Below are positions 1 through 6,229 of a stretch of DNA of 11,650 bases, piece after piece. Under the pieces are notes generated by a model. It was given only the letters and a program-made list of their open reading frames with translations. It had not been told where the DNA came from and searched no databases. The translations under genes were made by a program, and so were the position numbers. Source of the stretch: Candidatus Sulfotelmatobacter sp. (GTDB lineage Bacteria > Acidobacteriota > Terriglobia > Terriglobales > Acidobacteriaceae); the NCBI GenBank assembly GCA_030044775.1, contig JASICF010000230.1, positions 1 through 11,650 of the forward strand. The letters are read 5' to 3'. The stretch's first letter is position 1, and each line of letters starts with the position of its first letter.

Positions 1-147
1 ATGATGCCTACACTTTCTCCTTGACGCACAGGCGCACAGAGCAGTAAATGTTCCTTTGTGCTAACAACTTTCCTACTCGCCTTGCTATTCTGGCTTCTGC
101 CAACGCCCGTGGATATCGCGGCTTTAATTTCAAAAAAAAGCAGAACA

Positions 148-219
148 CCGTACGTATAATAAGGAAGGAAAACAGGGTCGTACGCTGATTTAAGTAAAAG
201 AGCGTACGCTACCGTACGT
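148..219. repeat. Cluster of four CGTACG palindromes upstream of tRNA-Ser
   Basis: CGTACG occurs at 149-154, 179-184, 203-208 and 213-218. The outer two are both CCGTACGT (148-155 and 212-219) and the inner two are both CGTACGCT (179-186 and 203-210), giving an A-B-B-A order. The third is the centre of a perfect 10-bp palindrome at 201-210. A TATAAT hexamer at 155-160 overlaps the first site, but no credible -35 box lies 16-18 bp before it. This could be an operator array or a chance AT/GC boundary feature. Its role is unknown. Confidence 0.45.
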
Positions 220-266
220 CGTGCTGACCTTTTTGCGATCCTCGTTGAGTTGGGAGCGGTCAACGC

Positions 267-356
267 GGAGGGATGTGTGAGTGGTTGAAACAGTCGGTCT
301 TGAAAACCGATGTACGGGAAACCGTACCGGGGGTTCGAATCCCTCTCCCTCCGCCA
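267..356 (+). tRNA. tRNA-Ser (anticodon TGA)
   Basis: This is a complete 90-nt class II (long variable arm) tRNA for serine, reading UCA and related UCN codons. The acceptor arms GGAGGGA (267-273) and TCCCTCC (346-352) pair perfectly, followed by discriminator G353 and an encoded CCA (354-356). The anticodon stem TCGGT/ACCGA encloses the loop CTTGAAA, which places TGA at the anticodon. The variable arm GTACGG/CCGTAC forms a strong stem. The T arm contains the standard GGTTCGAATCC. Serine identity follows from the anticodon and the long variable arm together. No close consensus promoter is obvious, and the CGTACG cluster lies just upstream. Confidence 0.97.
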
Positions 357-395
357 CGCAGTCTGGCCTGTGTTCTCGCTGATTTCACTAGCCAT

Positions 396-413
396 CCGCC
401 TTGCGGGGGTTTT
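396..413 (+). terminator. Weak candidate terminator after tRNA-Ser
   Basis: CCGC (396-399) and GCGG (403-406) can form a short hairpin about 40 nt beyond the tRNA 3' end. It is followed by three more G and then TTTT (410-413). The stem is short and the T run is separated from it by GGG, so this is only a possible end of the tRNA transcript. Confidence 0.25.
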
Positions 414-460
414 GAGTCTAATCGCCTGATTGCGACAGTTGACTTGCGGTTAGCTCGTCA
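414..460. repeat. Dispersed intergenic repeat, copy R1 (pairs with 11328-11373)
   Basis: Bases 423-460 match bases 11336-11373 at 32 of 38 positions with no gaps. Shared blocks are CGCCTGATT, CAGTTGAC, CGGTTAGC and CGTCA. The similarity extends leftward to GAGT (414-417 and 11328-11331) with a 1-base indel. Both copies are intergenic. R1 lies between the tRNA and the 3' end of the convergent winged-helix/TPR gene, so in this copy an upstream-regulatory role is not obvious. Confidence 0.6.
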
Positions 461-543
461 TTCAGTAAGGATGGCGATCAAGCGCACACGTTGTCACATA
501 CGAGCCGCACTAGATCCGAAAAACGATCGGGCAAGGCCTCGTC

Positions 544-2472
544 CTAGTGAAAAAAGGAATTCCTGAATGCCTCGTGTCGCTGCTGCGCCGTGTTCAAAAT
601 CTGAGTGAATTCGGGTTCGCCGTGCAAATCATTCAGCAGTGGGTCTTTGTCAATATAAGGATAGCTGAAGAAACCGGATTCAACGCTCATTCGCAGCACC
701 CGTAAAGCGGAACTCTTGTCTGCCAAGATGGCATACGCCTGCGCAATCTTGTACGTGGCCTCTGGATCCCCGACTCCTCGCTCCCTTACTGTTTTCTCCA
801 GTCCACTCAAGACCTGCAAGCCTTCTGATTCATGCTGGTGAATCGAGTCACTCAGAGCCTTTCCAATTCCCGTATACAAATTTGGATCGAGTCGGTAAGC
901 GCGATCAAAATCACTGGCGGCTTGGTCGAATTGCTTCTCGTGAAACTCTCCAAAGCCATGGTAAAACAGGGTGAACGAGGAGTCGTCGATCGGCAGGCTA
1001 TCAAGAAACTTCTGGTACTCCCCCAGATAGAGGTAGCTGTTTAACACTGACCCGTTGCCCTTCACGAAGGGAGCCAGTTGACGCGCCCGCTCGCATTCCG
1101 TCACGGATTCGTCCAACATTCCAGCAAATCGGTATGCATATCCCAGTTCCCAGTGAGCGGCGGCATAATTGCCGTTCGTCTTTAAGGCATCTCGCAACAA
1201 GGGAACAGCCTGTTCAACTTTTCCTGTGTCAATCAGAAGGTTCGCAAGGAAGATTTGCGCGTCAAGTAAGTTTGGCCGTATCGCCAATGCCTTCTCGTAC
1301 GCGGCTTGGGCACGGCGATATTGCTCCCGGCCGCCAAGCTCGAATGCCGCATCCGAATTATAGGAAGCTCCCAAGTAGGCCCACGCTGGTGCGTAGTTGG
1401 GATCAATCTCGGTAGTCTTCTCGAACATTTGGATCGCCAGGGGAAACTTGTGCTGACCGTAGAGATCCAGTCCCTGTAGATAATATTCATAGGCGAGTGC
1501 CCTGACCGACGCTTCCGATTTTAATTGCTCCGTTTCAACCGGAGACAAATTCAGTTGCAGCTCTGAAATCAGTTGGCTGGTAACTTTATCCTGAACAGCA
1601 AGAAGATTGTCGTACTTAAGATCGATCACTCCCTGGCCTATAATTTTCTCGGTTTTTGCGTCGACCAGCTGGTAGGTAATGCGCAAGTTGTTGCCATCGC
1701 GAATGAAGCTTCCTGTGAGCAGCGTGTCGACTTTCAGATCTGCGGCAACTTTCTGAAGATCAATGGCCATTCCTCGATATTTCTCAATTGCCGCAGAAGG
1801 CCGGACGCTGAGGGAACTCACGTAGGCCAATTTCGTGATAAGCACATCCGCCAGCGATAATCCAAGGAAGTCACTCCTTGAATCTTCACCGCGATTTTGC
1901 AGAGGAAGGATCGCCAGGCTCCGAGGCGCCGCCGCCTGTTCCTTCCCAGATCGCATGTGAACGAGCTTCGTGAATCCGATCACCGCGACGAGAATGACGA
2001 ATCCGACAGAGAAAAGGAAGACCCGAGATCGCGTCAGATGGGGATGCGCCAGGGTTGGGAGCTTGGCGTGCTCGGCTCGTTCAGAAGAAACCCAAGGAGT
2101 ATCAGGTGTTTCCCGGCTGGAATCCGCAGGCAATGAATCGATGGGTTCCAGTTGGCCCACAAATCGATAACCGCGGCGCCCAACCGTCTCAACAAACTTT
2201 GGAGTTTCGGCAGAATCTCGCAGCGCATCCCTTAGCTTGCTTACGGCCACTGCCAGACGATGATCGAAATCGACAAAGGTATCTTCTGCCCAGAGACGCC
2301 TGCGAAGTTCTTCACGAGTGACGACTTCACCCGCGGATTCCAATAGCACAGCCAGGACCGAAAACGGTTGCTCCTGCAGCCGCACTTTGCTGCCTTCTCT
2401 TCGGAGCTCTCCGGCGCGAAGGTTTACTTCGAAGTTAGCGAAACGTACCAGCGGTGGGAGGGTAGACGGCAT
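544..2472 (-). CDS. Membrane-anchored winged-helix regulator with TolB-like and TPR sensor region
   Basis: Probable one-component transmembrane transcription regulator of the ToxR/CadC type, 642 aa. Residues about 8-106 form an OmpR/PhoB-type winged helix, with FEVNLRAGELRR at the front, the recognition region around DFDHRLAVAVSKLRDAL and the wing ending VETVGRRGYRFVG. A Pro/Ser-rich linker leads to one TM helix (about 150-168, VFLFSVGFVILVAVIGF). The outer part begins with a TolB-N-like region (about 185-310, starting SLAILPLQN and including LLTGSF). Several TPR units follow (about 325-600), for example LAIQMFEKTTEIDPNYAPAW. The expected topology is DNA binding inside and sensing outside. 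The ATG at 2470-2472 gives a normal N-terminus, but no Shine-Dalgarno is visible. The gene is divergent from the SABATH operon across 206 bp, so it is a candidate regulator of that operon (inference). The domain assignment is firm, while ligand and targets are unknown. Confidence 0.9.
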   Translation of the reverse strand: MPSTLPPLVRFANFEVNLRAGELRREGSKVRLQEQPFSVLAVLLESAGEVVTREELRRRLWAEDTFVDFDHRLAVAVSKLRDALRDSAETPKFVETVGRRGYRFVGQLEPIDSLPADSSRETPDTPWVSSERAEHAKLPTLAHPHLTRSRVFLFSVGFVILVAVIGFTKLVHMRSGKEQAAAPRSLAILPLQNRGEDSRSDFLGLSLADVLITKLAYVSSLSVRPSAAIEKYRGMAIDLQKVAADLKVDTLLTGSFIRDGNNLRITYQLVDAKTEKIIGQGVIDLKYDNLLAVQDKVTSQLISELQLNLSPVETEQLKSEASVRALAYEYYLQGLDLYGQHKFPLAIQMFEKTTEIDPNYAPAWAYLGASYNSDAAFELGGREQYRRAQAAYEKALAIRPNLLDAQIFLANLLIDTGKVEQAVPLLRDALKTNGNYAAAHWELGYAYRFAGMLDESVTECERARQLAPFVKGNGSVLNSYLYLGEYQKFLDSLPIDDSSFTLFYHGFGEFHEKQFDQAASDFDRAYRLDPNLYTGIGKALSDSIHQHESEGLQVLSGLEKTVRERGVGDPEATYKIAQAYAILADKSSALRVLRMSVESGFFSYPYIDKDPLLNDLHGEPEFTQILNTAQQRHEAFRNSFFH

Positions 2473-2678
2473 CGGTGTGCGTCACATTGCTGGAAAGTTT
2501 AGCACGACCTTACGATGCATGTGCTGTCCCCAGTTTATTGAGAGCAAATGATTTATCAGGGGATTGCCAGGGTATCGAAGGAGAAGCGTCGGAGCATTGA
2601 CCGTTCGGCGCTCTCCAAGTGACAAGTAGAAGCGTTTAACCCGCTCTTGCGACAGTCTGAAGGATTTAGGAGATGTAG

Positions 2679-3785
2679 ATGCTGACCGCAGCGATATCAA
2701 CTCACGGCGTGATGGAGGGAGGGGGCTCGTACAATCTGCACGCCAAAATTCCCGCAGGTGGGGGCAGCCTGGCGTTGCCGTACCTTGAGAAAGCGGCGCA
2801 AGTTTGTGCGATCCCAGCAGGAAGTAGTGCAATCGTCATCGCGGATTATGGTTCTTCGCAAGGAAAGAACTCTCTATCTCCGATGCGCGCGGCTATTCGC
2901 TGTCTGCGTGCGCGCGTGGGCAACGAGCGGCCCATCATGGTGGTTCACATCGACCAGCACGCAAACGACTTCAACACCCTTTTCGATGTGCTGCATAGCG
3001 ATCCGGAACGATACGCCGCAGACGACCCCAACGTCTTCCCATCAGCCATCGGAAGATCGTTCTACGAAAGCGTCATTCCACCAAACCAAGTTGATCTCGG
3101 CTGGTGCTCTTATGCTGCTGTCTGGCTTCGCCGTATTCCTTCCCTGATCCCTGGACATTTCATGTCGCTGGGTTGCACCGGGGAAGTGCGCGCGGCATTC
3201 GATCTGCAAGCTACCGAGGACTGGAGACTCTTTCTTTCGCTGCGTGCGCGGGAATTACCGGCTGGCGGACGACTCGTGGTCGTTCTTCCTGGTCTGAGCG
3301 ACACCGGCGGTTCAGGCTTAGAGCCCGTGTTTAACTCTGCGAACGCGGTGCTCGCCGAACTCGTCGATGAGCGGGTTATCAGCGAGGACGATCGCAAACG
3401 GATGGTCCTCGGCTCCTATCCGCGCCGAAGAGCACAGTTGCTGGAGCCGTTTCGCGCAGATGGTCAATTTCAGTCCCTCTCCGTGGAAAATTGCCACCTT
3501 CTCGAATTACCCGATGCGGCTTGGGCTGACTATCAAGTCAATGGAGATCTTCAGGCTCTCGTCAGCCGACATGCCGCGTTCTTCCGCGCGACTTTTGTGC
3601 CTTCACTTTCTTCGTCGATCAGCGATGACGGGAAGCGTCAGACGTTCGCCGATAGTTTGGAGCAGAAATTGAAAAGACGACTGTCGGACCGTCCGACGCC
3701 TTTGAACTCATTCGTGCAGGTCATGGTTCTCGCCAAACAAGCGCCGACTGATACGGCATCGGCTGGAGGCGAAGTGTTGAGATGA
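2679..3785 (+). CDS. SABATH-family SAM-dependent carboxyl methyltransferase
   Basis: Predicted to transfer methyl from S-adenosylmethionine to the carboxylate of a small acid, giving a methyl ester. Length is 368 aa, close to the plant SABATH enzymes (about 350-390 aa). Family landmarks appear in order. The N-terminal SAM-contacting segment MEGGGSYNLHA has S17-Y18 at the place of the plant SYA. The Rossmann motif is IADYGSSQGKNSL (54-66), and ANDFNTLFDVL (95-105) matches the plant NDFNxLF motif. GRSFYESVIPPNQVDL (125-140) and CSYAAVWLRRIP (143-154) match the plant SFY and SSYxxxWLSxxP segments. QATEDWRLFLSLRARELPAGG (177-197) is the usual helix before the following strand. The ATG at 2679 has AGGAG at 2668-2672. 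The stop overlaps the next ATG (ATGA, 3782-3785), so translation is probably coupled to the transporter. Substrate cannot be read from the sequence. The family call is strong; the exact reaction is inferred from the family. Confidence 0.88.
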   Translation: MLTAAISTHGVMEGGGSYNLHAKIPAGGGSLALPYLEKAAQVCAIPAGSSAIVIADYGSSQGKNSLSPMRAAIRCLRARVGNERPIMVVHIDQHANDFNTLFDVLHSDPERYAADDPNVFPSAIGRSFYESVIPPNQVDLGWCSYAAVWLRRIPSLIPGHFMSLGCTGEVRAAFDLQATEDWRLFLSLRARELPAGGRLVVVLPGLSDTGGSGLEPVFNSANAVLAELVDERVISEDDRKRMVLGSYPRRRAQLLEPFRADGQFQSLSVENCHLLELPDAAWADYQVNGDLQALVSRHAAFFRATFVPSLSSSISDDGKRQTFADSLEQKLKRRLSDRPTPLNSFVQVMVLAKQAPTDTASAGGEVLR

Positions 3786-5125
3786 AGTTTGGCGATCCGA
3801 CCTTAACGCCTCTTCCAGCAGAATCCGTGAGGTCACTGGCGGCAGGGCAAGATTCCTCGGCCATCTTTTATGGATGGCGAGTGGTGCTCGTGTCAGCGCT
3901 GGGACTGTTTTGGGGTATCCCGATTGCCGTTTATTCCTTCAGCGTTTTCTTCAAACCGCTCATGCAGCAATTCCATGCCGGACGCGCAGCAGTCTCTCTA
4001 GCATTCACGGTGCAACTCTTCGTGGGCGCCCTGTCAGCGGCTCCTGCGGGCTGGCTGATCGATCGTTTCGGTCCACGCCGCGTGATTCTGATCGGAACGG
4101 CAATTTTCGGTCTGATCCTGGTTGCAAATCGGCTCTTCACTGGCGGCCTTGCTCACTTCTACGTCTTTTATGTGCTGCTGGGTTTGTCGATCCACGGAGT
4201 TGGCCCGATACCCTACGGCACGGTCGTCTCGCACTGGTTCGACCGACGTCGGGGTTTGGCGCTCGGTTTGACAATGCTCGGAATCGGCCTGGGAGCGGTA
4301 GTCATGCCATCCCTGGCGCAGGCCTTGATCGCACGATTCGGGTGGAACACGGCATATTCAATTCTCGGCGCATCAGCTCTGCTCATCTGCTTGCCAACTG
4401 TCGCCTGCTTTCTGAAAGAGAAACCAGAAGACCTTGGTCTGGTCTGCGATGGCGCGACTGCGACAACTTCTTCTCCTCGTAACCCAGGCACGGGACATGG
4501 ATTAACTGCTCGTGAAGCGTGGTGCAGCCGTGATTTCTGGGTTATGGTGTGCGCCTTCATTCTCGTGAGCGCGAGTGTGCAAGGCTGCGTGGTCCACATG
4601 GCAGCCATGCTGAGCGACAAAGGGCTAAGTCCCCACTCTGCGGCTCTGGGCAGCTCCTTAATCGGTGCAGCAGTGTTGATTGGGCGTGCCGGAACCGGGT
4701 ACTTGCTCGATCGGATTCATGCGTCACGGCTCGCGGCGAGTTTTTTCGCAGGCTCTGCCTTGGGAGTGGCAGTTCTTTGGCTCGCTAATTCCCAGCTGAT
4801 TTTGGCTGGTGTCTTCCTGGTTGGCCTGGGCCTGGGAGCGGAGGTCGACATCATCGCCTACATTACCAGTCGCTATTTTGGCCTGCTCGATCTTGGAAAA
4901 GTGTACAGCTCCGCGTTTGCAGCTTTCGCGGTAGCTGGCGCACTCGGTCCTCTGGTTATGGGTGCAGGATTTGACCGGACAGGCTCGTATCACGACCCAC
5001 TCATCGTGTTTTTCGTCGCGACAGCAATCGCTGCTGTGCTCATGACTCGCCTCGGACCTTATCGATTCGTTGCGCAGCAGACGATCCCGAACCAGCCGAT
5101 TTTGCAGGCGAGTGTGGCGGAATGA
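3782..5125 (+). CDS. MFS transporter, monocarboxylate / oxalate-formate antiporter-like
   Basis: Predicted 12-TM inner-membrane carrier of the major facilitator superfamily, 447 aa. After a soluble N-terminus of about 28 residues comes FYGWRVVLVSALGLFWG (TM1). The loop 2-3 signature AGWLIDRFGPRR (89-100) is MFS motif A. The segment VSHWFDRRRGLALGLTMLG (149-167) and the late segment GAEVDIIAYITSRYFG (352-367), followed by GPLVMGAGFDRTGSY, resemble bacterial proteins of the OFA/monocarboxylate porter group, whose members carry small organic acids. The central cytoplasmic loop lies around 212-248 (KEKPEDLGL onward). The ATG shares bases with the stop of the SABATH gene, so the two are almost certainly co-translated. 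This suggests that the carrier moves the acid substrate in, or the ester or a related acid out (inference). Substrate specificity and direction cannot be fixed from sequence. Confidence 0.88.
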   Translation: MKFGDPTLTPLPAESVRSLAAGQDSSAIFYGWRVVLVSALGLFWGIPIAVYSFSVFFKPLMQQFHAGRAAVSLAFTVQLFVGALSAAPAGWLIDRFGPRRVILIGTAIFGLILVANRLFTGGLAHFYVFYVLLGLSIHGVGPIPYGTVVSHWFDRRRGLALGLTMLGIGLGAVVMPSLAQALIARFGWNTAYSILGASALLICLPTVACFLKEKPEDLGLVCDGATATTSSPRNPGTGHGLTAREAWCSRDFWVMVCAFILVSASVQGCVVHMAAMLSDKGLSPHSAALGSSLIGAAVLIGRAGTGYLLDRIHASRLAASFFAGSALGVAVLWLANSQLILAGVFLVGLGLGAEVDIIAYITSRYFGLLDLGKVYSSAFAAFAVAGALGPLVMGAGFDRTGSYHDPLIVFFVATAIAAVLMTRLGPYRFVAQQTIPNQPILQASVAE

Positions 5126-5205
5126 AAAGCCAGGTGGTCATGAATGTTTGACGTCGTTGTGTAATTTTGTTTCGTTTGGCTTTTTACTCATCTTGGGGGT
5201 GCTCA

Positions 5206-5928
5206 ATGCACAGAATAGCTCTAACACTTGTCCTTGCCCTGCTCACCGTCAGCGCCGGCCACTCCGGCGAGTCGACAGCGGATTGGGCGATCAATGCAAC
5301 CGCAATCGAGGCGTGCAGCTGTCCTCACTTCTGTATCTGCTATTTCAACTCACATCCGGCAGTTCATCACGAAAACGGCAAGGCGGAACACTTCTGCAAG
5401 TTCAACAATGCTTACAAAGTGAACCAGGGCCACTACGGCAATGTTGATCTTGCCGGAGCCAAGTTCTGGATTAATGGGGACCTGGGTGGTGACTTCTCCA
5501 AGGGACAGATGGATTGGGCGCAGGTGACGTTCGATAAAAAGACTACCGCCGACCAACGGCAGGCGCTCGGGGAAATCATCGGGCATGTGTTTCCAGTGAA
5601 GTGGAATTCACTGCAGGTCGCCGAAGGCGACATCGATACCTGGACGTTCGACAAAGACCACGCACACGCTACGCTAAATGGTGGCAAGACGGCAGAGATC
5701 AAGTTGGCCCGGTTTCAGGGGATGACCGACGAGCCAGCCGTGCTTAAGAACGTCAAGTATTGGGGCACGCCGCGCAATGACGGTTTTGTCATGATGCCGA
5801 ACGAAATAGAAACGTACCGGGAAGGACCCAAGGCCTATGAGTTCAAGGGAACAAATGGATTCATGCTCACTTTTGACATGACTTCCAAAGATGTACCCGC
5901 GGCCAAGGGATCTTCAATGAGCTATTAG
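5206..5928 (+). CDS. Exported DUF1326-domain protein with CxCx3CxC cluster
   Basis: A 240-aa protein with an N-terminal Sec-type signal peptide (MHRIALTLVLALLTVSAG) followed by a DUF1326-like domain. After ADWAINATAIEA comes C37-S-C39-P-H-F-C43-I-C45, then C64 in EHFCKF. The conserved-looking GHYGNVDLAG (76-85) and later strands follow the pattern of that family. The clustered thiols plus nearby histidines (H53, H54, H62) suggest metal binding or a redox role, but DUF1326 has no established function. I chose the ATG at 5206 because GGGGG (5195-5199) sits 6 nt before it and it begins a clean signal peptide. An in-frame TTG at 5167 has neither. The gene lies 80 bp after the MFS gene and just before a strong terminator, so it is probably the last gene of the operon. 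Many DUF1326 proteins seem to lack a signal peptide, so export is worth noting. Confidence 0.82.
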   Translation: MHRIALTLVLALLTVSAGHSGESTADWAINATAIEACSCPHFCICYFNSHPAVHHENGKAEHFCKFNNAYKVNQGHYGNVDLAGAKFWINGDLGGDFSKGQMDWAQVTFDKKTTADQRQALGEIIGHVFPVKWNSLQVAEGDIDTWTFDKDHAHATLNGGKTAEIKLARFQGMTDEPAVLKNVKYWGTPRNDGFVMMPNEIETYREGPKAYEFKGTNGFMLTFDMTSKDVPAAKGSSMSY

Positions 5929-5954
5929 CCGAAAATCACTTGCCTATGAATCTT

Positions 5955-5981
5955 GCGCCGGAAGTCATCCGGCGCTTTTTT
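5955..5981 (+). terminator. Intrinsic (rho-independent) terminator of the SABATH-MFS-DUF1326 operon
   Basis: A perfect 8-bp GC-rich stem, GCGCCGGA (5955-5962) with TCCGGCGC (5968-5975), has a 5-nt loop AGTCA and is directly followed by six T (5976-5981). It starts 27 nt after the stop of the DUF1326 gene. No comparable signal lies after either upstream gene, which supports a three-gene transcript. Confidence 0.92.
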
Positions 5982-6229
5982 CTCCCATGGAATCCGCGTC
6001 GGTGTTCGGGAAGGACCCACCGAACCACTGTCATTGTCCGCATCGTCGGCCATCCGGAGGTTGGCAATAAACAGGTTTTTGGGAAAGTTGAACGGTCAAT
6101 TCGATGAGCGTAATGGGATTTATCAGCAACTGACAGCCTGGTTCCCAGTTTCCGATGCGTGCCCTACGGACCACTTGCGAAGGAGTCCAATTCCGTTTTA
6201 GATTCGGTCCGCGGTTTTGCGCCAGTTAA
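5982..6229. other. Convergent intergenic spacer, no gene seen
   Basis: This stretch separates the operon terminator from the 3' end of the convergent kinase gene. An open frame on the plus strand (5953-6201) begins at a TTG inside the terminator and has no recognisable domain or ribosome binding site, so I do not call it. No clear minus-strand terminator with a T tract was found for the kinase gene. Confidence 0.5.

Noticed and set aside
1..24. ATG-ATG start followed by six codons to TGA at the left edge
   Set aside because: Too short to judge. It could be the end of an upstream gene or chance, and nothing supports either.
273..566. Open frame of 97 codons covering the tRNA
   Set aside because: It overlaps the tRNA-Ser and the dispersed repeat and has no coding character.
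2597..2632. TTGACC at 2597-2602 as the -35 box of the SABATH operon
   Set aside because: No acceptable -10 hexamer lies 16-18 bp downstream; the nearest candidate (TAGAAG) is about 24 bp away.
5953..6201. Plus-strand open frame of 82 codons after the operon
   Set aside because: It begins at a TTG inside the intrinsic terminator, has no ribosome binding site and shows no recognisable family pattern.
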